A stretch of 64,000 nt of DNA from CAZVWJ01 sp964631325 (GCA_964631325.1 CAZVWJ010000003.1:1-64000); one strand, 5' to 3'; positions 8,344 to 17,223 are shown, counted from the first letter of the stretch. The notes: a model not told the origin generated them from the sequence alone. Made by a program: numbers and translations.

Positions 8344-8628
8344 ATGAAACAGGATATTGACCTGAGCATCTACGAATACTGTGCTGAAGACGACACCTAC
8401 ACCGTCCACGGAGAGCTGGGATATGAGCCCGATTTGGATAAGCTGGTCACAGCCGCACAGGAAAATTATGAAAAAATAATTCGGATGGACTACCTCGATG
8501 CCCTGGTGGTAGTAACCGAAGAAGCAACCGTTCACTTACACGCTGACGGCGACGTTGAAATTAACGGGGTTCAATCAACCGAAGAAGCAGAGGAATTACT
8601 GACCGCAATTCTGGAGGGCAAGAAATAA
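8344..8628 (+). CDS. Small acidic protein of unknown function, co-transcribed with pyrF
   Basis: A 94-residue soluble protein, strongly acidic, with one cysteine (Cys13). No family is recognised. Its second half (LDALVVVTEEATVHLHADGD, then INGVQSTEEAEELLTAIL) reads as beta-beta-beta-alpha. It resembles the small 'hydrophobic strand, dG-loop, strand, AxxLL helix' module at the C-terminus of some ThiF-like and Fe-S proteins, but this is only a resemblance. The 10-bp gap to pyrF suggests translational coupling. A repeat follows 43 bp downstream, so this is the operon end. Confidence 0.6.
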   Translation: MKQDIDLSIYEYCAEDDTYTVHGELGYEPDLDKLVTAAQENYEKIIRMDYLDALVVVTEEATVHLHADGDVEINGVQSTEEAEELLTAILEGKK

Positions 8629-8671
8629 CTATCTTAAAATTTTCGGGTTAGAGTTGATTTGTCGGATATTA

Positions 8672-8830
8672 TTAACCCAGCCTACAATCGAGTAGTTTTA
8701 TTGTGAAACTTCACCGCTAAAATTGCTTTGAGAGCCCTTTGTCAGCGCCAAACACTAAATATGGTGCCTCGATTGAAGGCTGTCCTTCGGACGGATAATT
8801 CACGACAGTCACGCTGTCGTGAATTATCCG
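8672..8830. repeat. 159-bp dispersed repeat, copy 2, ending in a perfect 17-bp hairpin
   Basis: Same length and order as 6003-6161. The terminal hairpin is perfect: arms CGGATAATTCACGACAG (8792-8808) and CTGTCGTGAATTATCCG (8814-8830), loop TCACG. Inner arms CAATCGAG / CTCGATTG bracket the middle 70 bp. The rest of the 8629-9192 spacer is AT-rich and shows no gene. Confidence 0.78.
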
Positions 8831-9192
8831 TGTTAACCTGGTTTGCAATTGTGAATTAAGCTATTAATTACCGGTTGAAGGTTGAACCCGAAACACCAAA
8901 ACCGTAACCCATAACAGGGTTAAAGAGGCCACCGGAGGAGGATAGCCAGGGGGAGTAACCAGGGCAAGCAGTAGCTGCAGGGGAGTGCTAAAATTAAAAA
9001 ATTTGACATTTTGGAATTGAGGTTGTAGATTATTAGTGGGTGTTGAATATAAGTTTTTCAATAATTTTTGTTGCATAAATCACTGTGAGTGGGCATAAGA
9101 CTTGAAATATACCATAGAAGTGCTATATTAGTGGTTCGTATGCTAATTGCACCAGGATTTTACACTACTGACTAATTAACCGGGTGATTCTT

Positions 9193-10107
9193 ATGCCCAC
9201 CTGGAAAGAGGCCTTTACGTTAATTTTTGTGCCTCACAGTGGAGAGCGAAAAACGTTTTCTGTCTCCGTTAAATGGGTTACTGCTTTTGTTATTCTATTG
9301 CTTGCCTTTTTCTTTTCTCTGGCAACACTAATTTTTTCCGGCATCGGGATTATGGCAAATCCTTACCGAGTCCAAAAACAATTTGCCAGCTATCAGCAAA
9401 AAATTAACCGCCTGAGAAAACAGAATAAAAAATTCAAACGTTGGAAAAAATACGCCAGTTCCCTTCAAAAAAAGGTAGCCCGAATCAACAACAAACAACA
9501 TTTACTGGCTCGACTTACTGGTTTTCAATCGCTGGCAAAAGTAACAGAGGGCTCTAAGCAGAAAGGAAAAATTGACTTTAACAAACTCTCGTCGTACCTC
9601 CAATCCACCAGCAACCAGAATCAAAAATTAAAAGATATAAAGGAATTTGTTCAGAAAAGGACAGAAATATTAAACAACACCCCGATGATGTGGCCGGCCA
9701 AGGGATGGATCTCTTCTGAATTTGGTTACCGCAAAGATCCGATGGGGGGCCAGGGCAGGTCCTTCCATCACGGGATAGATATAGCTGCCTGGCAAAGCTC
9801 ACCTATCCACGCAACTGCTGCGGGAAAGGTGACATTTTCCGGCTGGAAAAGCGGTTATGGAAAAGTTGTTTTTGTCAAACATAAATATGGCTTTACAAGC
9901 CTGTATGGTCACATGAGCAAACAACTTGTTAAAAAGGGTGAAAAAATAGAGAAAGGTCAAATTGTCGGTAGGGTGGGAAGTACCGGCCACGCAACCGGCA
10001 GTCACGTTCACTACGAAATTCGCATAAACGACTCAGCAATTAACCCCAAGCCGTTTTTGGTGGAACATTATTCGGCTTTCAAAAAAGCAAACAGCCAGGA
10101 GGAATAA
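9193..10107 (+). CDS. Membrane-anchored M23 (LytM) peptidase
   Basis: A peptidoglycan endopeptidase or an activator of amidases. The 304-residue protein has a cytoplasmic N-terminus, one membrane helix (about residues 26-50), a periplasmic coiled coil rich in Lys/Gln (about 55-160), and a C-terminal M23 domain. Zinc-site motifs are intact: HxxxD in 'FHHGIDIAAW' and HxH in 'GSHVHYEIR', with 'GWISSEFGYRKDP' before them, so it is likely catalytic. The ATG at 9193 is preferred because GGGTGATT lies just upstream; the GTG at 9184 belongs to that site. Bactofilin starts 1 bp after the stop, a pairing known in several phyla, where bactofilin positions the hydrolase. Confidence 0.88.
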   Translation: MPTWKEAFTLIFVPHSGERKTFSVSVKWVTAFVILLLAFFFSLATLIFSGIGIMANPYRVQKQFASYQQKINRLRKQNKKFKRWKKYASSLQKKVARINNKQHLLARLTGFQSLAKVTEGSKQKGKIDFNKLSSYLQSTSNQNQKLKDIKEFVQKRTEILNNTPMMWPAKGWISSEFGYRKDPMGGQGRSFHHGIDIAAWQSSPIHATAAGKVTFSGWKSGYGKVVFVKHKYGFTSLYGHMSKQLVKKGEKIEKGQIVGRVGSTGHATGSHVHYEIRINDSAINPKPFLVEHYSAFKKANSQEE

Positions 10108-10108
10108 A

Positions 10109-10507
10109 ATGTTTGGAATTGAATTTGAAGAAACTGAATCAGTAGAAACCATTATTGGGTCCGAATCCAAATTTAAAGGAAATTTTGACGCCGAAGAATC
10201 CGTACGAATCGAGGGTGAATTTGAAGGGACTATTGATTGCCGGGAAACTCTGATCATTGGGTCAGAAGCGGATATAAACGCGGACATCATTACCCACAAA
10301 GCAATAATCGGTGGTCGGGTGGAGGGCAATATAGTTGCTCACGACAAGATAGAAATACGAAATACGGGAGAAATATTTGGCGATCTTACCGCCCCTGTTT
10401 TACACATCGAACGGGGAGTAGTCCTGGAAGGAAGCTGCACAATCAACACCGGCGGAAAAGAAGCCGACAACAAAGTTACTTCAATTAAAGACAAAATCGG
10501 TAACTAA
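10109..10507 (+). CDS. Bactofilin
   Basis: A 132-residue bactofilin (DUF583). It should polymerise without nucleotides into membrane-associated filaments that set cell shape by locating peptidoglycan enzymes. The core is a right-handed beta-helix of short hydrophobic-glycine rungs (IEGEFEGTIDCRETLIIGSE, ADIITHKAIIGGRVEGNIVA, FGDLTAPVLHIERGVVLEG). It is flanked by a short acidic N-terminal tail and a polar C-terminal tail (TINTGGKEADNK). It is coupled to the M23 peptidase (1-bp gap, GGAGG inside the peptidase end). Confidence 0.92.
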   Translation: MFGIEFEETESVETIIGSESKFKGNFDAEESVRIEGEFEGTIDCRETLIIGSEADINADIITHKAIIGGRVEGNIVAHDKIEIRNTGEIFGDLTAPVLHIERGVVLEGSCTINTGGKEADNKVTSIKDKIGN

Positions 10508-10624
10508 TAACTGCTTTCCCCAATTACCTTCTCTACTTCCCCACTTATTATTAGCTCCATATTTTTCTCCACAACTTTTATTTTTTGTTAAAATATTAAT
10601 TAGGGTGAAGTTTATAAAATTTTT

Positions 10625-11287
10625 ATGCGGAAGTGTCGATTTTTGTTTATAACTTTTGAGGGACCGGAAGGATCCGGTAAAACGACCCATGCCAATCTGC
10701 TGGCAGAATTTCTGGAAGAAAACGATTACCCGGTCGATTTGACCCGGGAACCAGGGGGGACACCCCTGAGTGAAAATATCCGCGAAATTCTTCTTGATCC
10801 TTCCCACAGCAGTATGGATGCCCGGACTGAATTACTACTTTACGAAGCGGCCCGGGCCCAGCACATCACCGAACGAATTCAACCAGCTTTGAAGACGGGG
10901 AAAATTGTTATCTGTGATCGATTTTCGGACGCTTCCATTGTGTATCAGGGGATGGCCCGTAATCTTGGGCTGGAGGTGGTTAAAGACTTCAATAATTTTG
11001 CCACCCGCAACATGGTTCCGGATTTAACTTTTATAATGGACATATCCATGAAAGAAGGGCTGGACAAAGCACGACAGACTTCCCAGGCTAAATGGAACAC
11101 TGAAAGTGGCGACAGAATCGAACAGGAAGACAACGACTTTCATCTCACTGTCCGGGAAGGATACCGAAAACTCGCTCACAAAAATCCTGACCGGTGTGTC
11201 CTTCTAAACCTGGAAAAATCAATTGAGGTACTCCAGGAAGAAATTGAAAAAATAGTTACCCAGAGGTTAAATAAGAATGAAAGTTAA
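10625..11287 (+). CDS. tmk: Thymidylate kinase
   Basis: Phosphorylates dTMP to dTDP for DNA synthesis. The 220 residues carry the P-loop 'EGPEGSGKTT', the DR(X) motif 'TREPGGTPL' for dTMP, 'CDRFSDASIVYQG' and a LID region near 'KARQTSQAKW'. The annotated ATG adds a short basic leader (MRKCRFL); the TTG at 10643, giving F-I-T-F-E-G, is an equally possible start, and the Shine-Dalgarno is weak either way. The 3' end overlaps yaaR by 11 bp, opening the tmk-yaaR-holB-metG-tatD operon, an order familiar from Bacillota. Confidence 0.95.
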   Translation: MRKCRFLFITFEGPEGSGKTTHANLLAEFLEENDYPVDLTREPGGTPLSENIREILLDPSHSSMDARTELLLYEAARAQHITERIQPALKTGKIVICDRFSDASIVYQGMARNLGLEVVKDFNNFATRNMVPDLTFIMDISMKEGLDKARQTSQAKWNTESGDRIEQEDNDFHLTVREGYRKLAHKNPDRCVLLNLEKSIEVLQEEIEKIVTQRLNKNES

Positions 11288-11795
11288 CCGGACAATTGAC
11301 AAAAAACTTCGGGATCAACTCGACCGTTGGAAGACGGAAACCGGGAAGACCGGTGAAGGAGAAGAAACGGCGACAACCGAGGATACCCAGACATTTGAAA
11401 AAGCTATTGCAGAACGGGAATTTGAACTACTGGACATGGAAATCCAGGACCTGGTGGAAGAAGTCACCCGACAAGGGGAAAAATTAAAAGAGAACCAGAC
11501 TCCGAAAACCGCACGACGCTACAAACAGGTAATGGCTTCTTTTTTAAAAAAAGCCCTGGAAATGTCCCGGGAGGTCGAGGTTCGTAAGGGAAAAAGATCG
11601 CTTTCTCTGGAAGATCTCCAGAAAAACGAAGAAAAACAGCACCATATAGTTAAAACGATTGACGAGAAGATGGATAAACTAACAAAAGCGGTGGTAAACC
11701 GGCAAGAAGAAAACATTGATCTCGCCAATCACATTGATGAAATCAAGGGATTAGTTGTCGACTTAGTAGCAACTGTCAAAGAACCATTAGAATGA
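11277..11795 (+). CDS. YaaR-like protein (DUF327)
   Basis: A 172-residue, highly charged, mostly helical protein. The length, the central 'ASFLKKALEMSREVEVRKGK' and the C-terminal 'NIDLANHIDEIKGLVVDLVA' match the YaaR/DUF327 family, which sits between tmk and holB in many Bacillota and some spirochaetes. Its biochemical role is not established. It overlaps tmk by 11 bp and holB by 4 bp (ATGA), so all three are translationally coupled. Confidence 0.85.
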   Translation: MKVNRTIDKKLRDQLDRWKTETGKTGEGEETATTEDTQTFEKAIAEREFELLDMEIQDLVEEVTRQGEKLKENQTPKTARRYKQVMASFLKKALEMSREVEVRKGKRSLSLEDLQKNEEKQHHIVKTIDEKMDKLTKAVVNRQEENIDLANHIDEIKGLVVDLVATVKEPLE

Positions 11796-12643
11796 AGCTT
11801 CCTTCCACTCTAAATTACGCCTACCAGAATGACCGCCTGGCTCATGCCTATCTCTTTTACGGTTTACCGGTAAATCAATACCGTTCTGCCATAATTGATT
11901 TTTTCCGCACTATTGGCTGTCAGCAAAAAGAAAAATTTTGCAGTGAATGTGCTGACTGTAAACAGATTGAAAGCCTGACTCACCCGGATTTAGTAGCGTT
12001 TGAAGGTCAAAGTGATAAAATTACTGTAAGTGACGTGCGAGAAAAGATCGTCCAACCGGCCTCACTTACGTCAGTCCGATCAGAGAGACTGCTTTTTTGG
12101 TTAAATGATATCCAGAGAATGACCCCCGCTGCTTCAAACGCGCTTTTAAAAGTTCTTGAAGAACCACCTGGAGAAGCAATTTTCGTACTTACGGCCAGGT
12201 CTCGCTGGGAGTGTTTACCAACAATTCGATCGCGCTGCCAGTGGATAAGATTTGCCCCACAAACAGATATTCCTTCCACTCCCGAAGAAGCGTTAGAGCA
12301 CTTCTGGCCCGGGCTTGACTCCGGGAAAAACCAGATTAAAAAATGGAAAAAACTGCTGGCCGGAAAAATTCCTTCCGATGAACTAACCTGGTCCCGGGAA
12401 AAAGCCCGCCAGTTTCTTAGTTTTTTGCTTGCCCTGGTTCATCAATGTTATACTAACTCAGAAGCAGATGATGATTTAATTAACATCGCCCAAAAAAGAA
12501 ATTTAACTTATAAAAATGTTCCCCAGATCCTTTCACGTTTTTCTGAACTGGAACGGGGAGCAAAACCGCTGTTAATCATCAATTCACTGTTGGAAGAAAT
12601 TTATTACCCCGAGGAGCAACAAGAATGGCTAAACGTTATCTAA
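11792..12643 (+). CDS. holB: DNA polymerase III delta' subunit
   Basis: Clamp-loader subunit that, with tau/gamma and delta, loads the beta clamp. The 283 residues comprise an AAA+-like module with the zinc motif (CQQKEKFCSECADCK, about residues 35-49), sensor-1 region 'NALLKVLEEPPGEAIFVL' and the 'SRCQWIRF' motif. There is no proper Walker A (YLFYGLPVNQYRSA replaces GxxGxGKT), as expected for delta', which does not hydrolyse ATP. A helical C-terminal domain follows. It starts in the ATGA overlap with yaaR and overlaps metG by 19 bp. Confidence 0.93.
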   Translation: MKLPSTLNYAYQNDRLAHAYLFYGLPVNQYRSAIIDFFRTIGCQQKEKFCSECADCKQIESLTHPDLVAFEGQSDKITVSDVREKIVQPASLTSVRSERLLFWLNDIQRMTPAASNALLKVLEEPPGEAIFVLTARSRWECLPTIRSRCQWIRFAPQTDIPSTPEEALEHFWPGLDSGKNQIKKWKKLLAGKIPSDELTWSREKARQFLSFLLALVHQCYTNSEADDDLINIAQKRNLTYKNVPQILSRFSELERGAKPLLIINSLLEEIYYPEEQQEWLNVI

Positions 12644-14136
12644 CTACTCCAATTTACTATGTAAACGCTGAGCCTCACATCGGTCACGCTTACACTAACC
12701 TGGCCACCGACACCCTGGCCCGATTTTACCGCGAACGTGGCGACGAAGTTTATTTTCTCACCGGAACGGACGAACACGGGGAAAAAGTCGAACGCAGTGC
12801 CAGAGAACAGGAAAAAGATCCACAGCAGCTCGTGGACGATGTGGTAAAGACATTTCGCCAGCTCTGGAAGGATTTTAAGCTCTCACACGACGATTTTATC
12901 CGGACCACCGAAGACCGGCACGTGCGGGCCGTCCAAAATATTTTTCAGCAGCTCTACGAACAGGACGATATCTATCTGGATATTTATGAAGGCCCCTACT
13001 GCGTCCATTGTGAATCTTACTGGACCGAAAATAAATTGGGCGAGGAAAATACCTGTCCGGAATGCAACCGGAAAGTAGAACACATAAGTGAGGATAGCTA
13101 TTTTTTTCGATTACAAAAATATCTTCCCGAACTCAGAAAGCATTTTCAGAAGCACCCTGAGTTTGTCCGGCCCGAAAGCCGCTACAACGAAGTAATGGAG
13201 CTGATTAATTCTGGAGTTAATGACCTGAGCGTGAGCAGAACTAAATTTGATTGGGGAATTAATGTTCCTTTTGACAAAGAACACGTGATCTACGTCTGGT
13301 TCGATGCTCTGATTAATTACCTTAGCGGAATCGGTTACCCGGGCGAGGAATTCAACCAGTGGTGGCCACCCGAGGTCCATGTAATTGGTAAAGACATCCT
13401 CCGCTTTCACGCGGTCATCTGGCCCTGTATGTTACTTGCGCTAGACCTGGAGTTACCTAAGAAAATACAAGCTCACGGGTGGTGGACTCTGCAGGGAGAT
13501 AAAATTTCAAAATCAAAGGGAAATGTTGTTGATCCCCGGAAGTTAGCCGCCGAATACGGCCGGGATGCACTTCGTTACTTTCTGCTGAAAAGAATTCCTT
13601 TTGGTGAAGACGGCACAATTTCCAATAGAGATTTAGTTGAATTAATCAACGGCGATCTGGCCAACAACCTGGGAAATCTTGTCAGCAGAGTTTTAACCAT
13701 GGTAGAAAAATTCTCTAACGGTCAGATTCCTGAACCGGTTTCCATCGAAAATAGACCCTCCCCCCTGGCCGATAAAAGTGCTGAACTGCGGAGAAATTAT
13801 ATTGAGGAAATGCAAAATATCAACTTTGACCGGGCCTTAAAAATAATCTTTAAATTCGTTGCATTCTCCAACAAATGGCTGCAGGAGAAAGCCCCCTGGA
13901 AACTTAACAGAGAAACAGAAGAGAAACAACTAAATTCTATCCTGTATAACCTCTGTGAAGCATTAAATGAGATCGCCTATCTTGTTTATCCCGTTATGCC
14001 GGAAACGGCAAAAGCAATCCGGACGCGGCTGGGAATTAAATCCGAGCAAACCCTGGAAAACAGGGAGTGGGGCGAACTTGACGGGGGTGAGGAAGTATCG
14101 AGCGGCAAACCACTCTTTCCCCGGATAGAGACATAA
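12625..14136 (+). CDS. metG: Methionyl-tRNA synthetase
   Basis: Charges tRNA-Met. The 503 residues begin with 'TTPIYYVNAEPHIGHAYTN' containing the HIGH signature. The zinc knuckle has two CxxC pairs (CVHC about residue 128, CPEC about 145), then the KMSKS loop as 'KISKSKGN' (about residue 296). An anticodon-binding helical domain ends the protein. The C-terminal EMAP/Trbp-like dimerisation domain found in longer MetG proteins is absent, so this is the short form. A GAGGAGC Shine-Dalgarno lies inside holB. The stop TAA overlaps the presumed AUA start of tatD. Confidence 0.96.
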   Translation: MAKRYLTTPIYYVNAEPHIGHAYTNLATDTLARFYRERGDEVYFLTGTDEHGEKVERSAREQEKDPQQLVDDVVKTFRQLWKDFKLSHDDFIRTTEDRHVRAVQNIFQQLYEQDDIYLDIYEGPYCVHCESYWTENKLGEENTCPECNRKVEHISEDSYFFRLQKYLPELRKHFQKHPEFVRPESRYNEVMELINSGVNDLSVSRTKFDWGINVPFDKEHVIYVWFDALINYLSGIGYPGEEFNQWWPPEVHVIGKDILRFHAVIWPCMLLALDLELPKKIQAHGWWTLQGDKISKSKGNVVDPRKLAAEYGRDALRYFLLKRIPFGEDGTISNRDLVELINGDLANNLGNLVSRVLTMVEKFSNGQIPEPVSIENRPSPLADKSAELRRNYIEEMQNINFDRALKIIFKFVAFSNKWLQEKAPWKLNRETEEKQLNSILYNLCEALNEIAYLVYPVMPETAKAIRTRLGIKSEQTLENREWGELDGGEEVSSGKPLFPRIET

Positions 14137-14924
14137 AATTAGTTGACCTCCACGCTCATTTATTGCCCCGTTACTACGAGGATGAAATAAACCGGTTAGT
14201 AGATGAATTACAGACAACCCTGGATCGAATACTGGTGGTGGGAATTGACCGGAAAACCAGTCAGCAAGCTTATGAACTGGCAACCAAACACGAGCTTATC
14301 TATGCCACCGCCGGAATTCATCCTCACAACGCAAAATCCTTCTCTACCAATCAGCTCTCCTGGTACGAACAGTTGTTGCGAGAAAAAGAAGTTCTGGCAG
14401 TCGGAGAAATTGGGCTGGATTACTATCATGAAAACAGTCCGCGGAAAAAACAACAAACTGTAGCCAGGGGATTCCTCAGTCTCGCCGAAAAATTAAAATT
14501 ACCGGTCATACTTCATGTCAGACCCAAACAAAACAACCCCGGAATCGAAATTTTTAACCAAATTTTTTCTCTCCTCGAGCAAAATTGCGGGGATGATCTA
14601 AAAGGTATATTTCACTGTTTTTCCGGCAATCAAGAAATTTTAAATGCATCCCGTAAATTTGGGTTTTACTACTCTTTAGCCGGTAATATTACCTATAAAA
14701 ACAACAAAAAAATAAGACAGACTATCAAGCAAATTCCGCCAGATAAGATACTCGCAGAAACCGATTCTCCCTACCTTACTCCCCAGACCCAGCGTGGTAA
14801 TAAAAATCGTCCCGACTACATCTTAAATATTTATCAAACCCTGGCTGAAATCTATGAAATGAATTTAGATGAATTAATTGAGCAGGTGCGGACCAATTCA
14901 AATAAATTACTCAACTGGTTTTAA
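14133..14924 (+). CDS. tatD: TatD-family metal-dependent hydrolase with a non-canonical start
   Basis: TatD proteins are cytoplasmic metal-dependent nucleases/hydrolases of the amidohydrolase fold. Conserved elements: HxH in 'KLVDLHAHLL', 'GIHPHNAKS', 'AVGEIGLDYYHE', 'PVILHVRP', 'GIFHCFSGN' and 'LAETDSPYL'. The frame is open only from 14091 (after TGA at 14088-14090) and contains no ATG, GTG or TTG before the HxH motif; the first TTG, at 14163, would delete both histidines. I place the start at AUA 14133, which overlaps the metG stop (ATAA) and puts the motif at the usual distance from the N-terminus. A sequencing error creating the AUA is possible. Confidence 0.85.
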   Translation: MKLVDLHAHLLPRYYEDEINRLVDELQTTLDRILVVGIDRKTSQQAYELATKHELIYATAGIHPHNAKSFSTNQLSWYEQLLREKEVLAVGEIGLDYYHENSPRKKQQTVARGFLSLAEKLKLPVILHVRPKQNNPGIEIFNQIFSLLEQNCGDDLKGIFHCFSGNQEILNASRKFGFYYSLAGNITYKNNKKIRQTIKQIPPDKILAETDSPYLTPQTQRGNKNRPDYILNIYQTLAEIYEMNLDELIEQVRTNSNKLLNWF

Positions 14925-15007
14925 ACCCTCTCCCGAATTTTCAGCACTTTACTCCACCGTTGAAAATGACATTATGGTCTCTTTTTACCTATCAACAGCT
15001 GAGTTCA

Positions 15008-15140
15008 CTGCAAAAACCTTTCCCCCTTGATGGGGGAACGCAAAGGGGGGGAATCGGTGACTTAAAACCGTCCCCTTCCTCTTAATAACGAGTACACGTA
15101 ACAAGTCCCCTCTCACCGCGGGAGGGGAGACTTTTTGCAG
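15008..15140. repeat. Purine/pyrimidine-rich spacer repeat R1
   Basis: The ends CTGCAAAAA (15008-15016) and TTTTTGCAG (15132-15140) are inverted. The interior holds CCCCCTTGATGGGGGAA and CCTCTCACCGCGGGAGGGG blocks in opposite sense, joined by a GAGTACACGT segment. This is one of about eight such elements in the window. It separates the tatD end from the dnaA promoter region. Confidence 0.65.
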
Positions 15141-15334
15141 GGGACTCACAGATTTTTATAAAAAAATAGATTTACGGTTTTATTAAATTTCCTTTAAATA
15201 GAACTAATTTAGACGTTGAAATTTAGAACTCTCAGACGGGAAACACCCTTCTATAAATTCAGTTTAATCCGAGTTTAAATATTGTCCGTTTTACCCCTGT
15301 TAGAAGGCCATAAAAAAAAGGTTGAAATTTGTTC

Positions 15335-15363
15335 TTGACCCGTAGTTTTCAATCCGGTATATT
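15335..15363 (+). promoter_or_regulatory. Predicted sigma-70-type promoter upstream of dnaA
   Basis: TTGACC (15335-15340), a 17-bp spacer, and TATATT (15358-15363) form a near-consensus housekeeping promoter about 330 bp before the dnaA start. The four DnaA boxes lie downstream of it, within the transcribed leader, so DnaA could regulate its own synthesis here. Other promoters closer to dnaA are not excluded. Confidence 0.5.
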
Positions 15364-15421
15364 CCTATCGCAGGTTAAGAGAGAGACGATGGAAGTACCG
15401 GAAAAACCTTTGTTGAAAAAT

Positions 15422-15665
15422 TGTGGATAACTTAATCTATCAAACACACCTTATGACACACCACAAATAAGTTTATTAGAAAATTAAATAAGCAGGGTAG
15501 TTTTTTTACTAAAAAGCGGCTGTTTTTTGTCTAATTTCGTGCTTTAAGCGGTATTAGACCCATTTTACGTGAAAAACAACGGGGGAAAATTTTTATATTA
15601 ACAGAGTATAATTGTGGATAAGTTGTGGATAATTGTTAATAACTCTGCCTTATTATTGTGGATAA
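15422..15665. other. oriC: Origin-like region with four perfect DnaA boxes upstream of dnaA
   Basis: TGTGGATAA, the complement of the consensus DnaA box TTATCCACA, occurs exactly at 15422-15430, 15613-15621, 15624-15632 and 15657-15665, all in the same orientation. The last three form a tight cluster just before dnaA. The stretch is AT-rich. Together with the box(es) between dnaA and dnaN this matches a bipartite origin of the Bacillus/Helicobacter kind. Confidence 0.8.
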
Positions 15666-15695
15666 CCAGTTAATAATCATATCGGAGTGATAATT

Positions 15696-17099
15696 TTGGC
15701 CTTATCGGAAGAACAGAATAATCAAAATGTAAATGAGGAAAACGACTGGGAGAAATTTTTGAAGTTCTTTGCGGAAGAAATTGGAGAGCGACAATTCCAG
15801 GTTTTTGGAAACGTTCTTCAATTTGATAACAAAAAAAATTCTACCATAACCATTAAAGCTCCCCGTGACTTTCATCGTGACTGGTTACTGGATAAACATG
15901 GCAAGGCATTTGAGTCCAGTTTTTACAGGGCTTACCCCGATTCATTTGACTATAAGATCATAGTTAATAAAAAACCTGCTAAGTCTCCAGCTTCTAATAA
16001 AAACAAAGAAACTCCGGCAGCTTCTGAAAATAAACAGGACGTAAAAAAAGTTTTTCCGTTTGCCAAAAATAGACATTTGAATCCGGCTTATACTTTTGAA
16101 AATTTCATCGTTGGCCAGTCCAATAATTACGCCTATTCTGCAGCTCGAGCTGTGGCGGAAAAACCAGCGGAAGGATACAATCCTCTTTTTATTCACGGAC
16201 AGGTAGGACTGGGCAAAACTCATCTGCTCCAGGCAATCGGCCACAAAGTGAATTCAACCTGGGAACAAGCTTCGGTAAAATATGTTTCCGCAGAAAAATT
16301 TACCAACCAAATAATCCAGGCAATTCAGGACAATAATCCAAAAGAATTTCAATACCGATACAGAAGCACCGATCTGCTGTTAGTGGACGACGTTCAGTTT
16401 TTTGGAAAAACGGAACGAGCTCAAGAAGAATTTTTTCATACCTTCAATGAACTCTACGAATCCGGAAAAGGAATTGCCCTCTGCAGTGATCGGCCACCAC
16501 AGGAAATCTCTTTACTGGAAGAAAGACTGCGAAATCGTTTTGAAATGGGATTTATCGTTGACATTCAGCCACCTGATTACGAAACTCGGGTGGCAATTCT
16601 ACAGAATAAAGCCAACCAGGCCGGAATTGCTCTTCCCAACGAAGTAATCAGGACAATTGCTGAAAATATTACCAGTAATATTAGAGCCCTGGAAGGAAGT
16701 CTTAATCAATTAACAATGATGACTTCTTTTACTGACCAAGAAATTACTCCTGAAATGGTAAAATCACAATTATCAAACTTCCTGCAATCCTACGACGAAC
16801 TGAATACCGAAGTCGTTTCTATTGACGAAATTCAGGAAACCGTGGCAGAACATTTCAATATCTCTATTGCCGATCTAAAGTCTCAAAAACGCAGTAAAGC
16901 TATTGCCCGGCCACGCCAGCTCGGCATGTACCTGGCCCGGGAACTAACGGACCAATCTTACGCTGACATTGGCGAAGCTTTTGGAGGCCGTGATCATTCC
17001 ACCGTAATTCATGGGACCAAAAAAATTAAAAAAGAAGTAGAAGATGAACAAAATACAAAGACAGATGCTCACATAAATAAAATTAAATCCTCCCTTTAA
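15696..17099 (+). CDS. dnaA: Chromosomal replication initiator DnaA
   Basis: Binds DnaA boxes and melts the origin. The 467 residues comprise a DnaB/DnaD-contact domain I (about 1-80), a polar linker (about 90-125, KSPASNKNKETPAA), and an AAA+ domain with Walker A 'GQVGLGKTHLL', Walker B 'LLLVDDVQFF' and the arginine-finger region 'RLRNRFEMGF'. Domain IV carries the DNA-binding signature 'GGRDHSTVIHGTKKI'. I choose TTG at 15696 as the start: GGAGTGAT at 15684 gives 8-base spacing, while the GTG at 15687 lies inside that site. DnaA boxes flank both ends of the gene. Confidence 0.97.
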   Translation: MALSEEQNNQNVNEENDWEKFLKFFAEEIGERQFQVFGNVLQFDNKKNSTITIKAPRDFHRDWLLDKHGKAFESSFYRAYPDSFDYKIIVNKKPAKSPASNKNKETPAASENKQDVKKVFPFAKNRHLNPAYTFENFIVGQSNNYAYSAARAVAEKPAEGYNPLFIHGQVGLGKTHLLQAIGHKVNSTWEQASVKYVSAEKFTNQIIQAIQDNNPKEFQYRYRSTDLLLVDDVQFFGKTERAQEEFFHTFNELYESGKGIALCSDRPPQEISLLEERLRNRFEMGFIVDIQPPDYETRVAILQNKANQAGIALPNEVIRTIAENITSNIRALEGSLNQLTMMTSFTDQEITPEMVKSQLSNFLQSYDELNTEVVSIDEIQETVAEHFNISIADLKSQKRSKAIARPRQLGMYLARELTDQSYADIGEAFGGRDHSTVIHGTKKIKKEVEDEQNTKTDAHINKIKSSL

Positions 17100-17223
17100 A
17101 TCCCTCTGGTTCCCTTTTTACCAGTTTCTTCCCCGTTTTAATAATATAATTCTTGCAGTTTGGCAAGTTTATATCTAAACTAAATATATGTCTGCATTAA
17201 GTTAGGTGAATTAAACAACTAAG

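Noticed and set aside
14163..14924. TTG at 14163 as the tatD start
   Set aside because: It would remove the HxH metal ligands encoded just upstream in the same frame.
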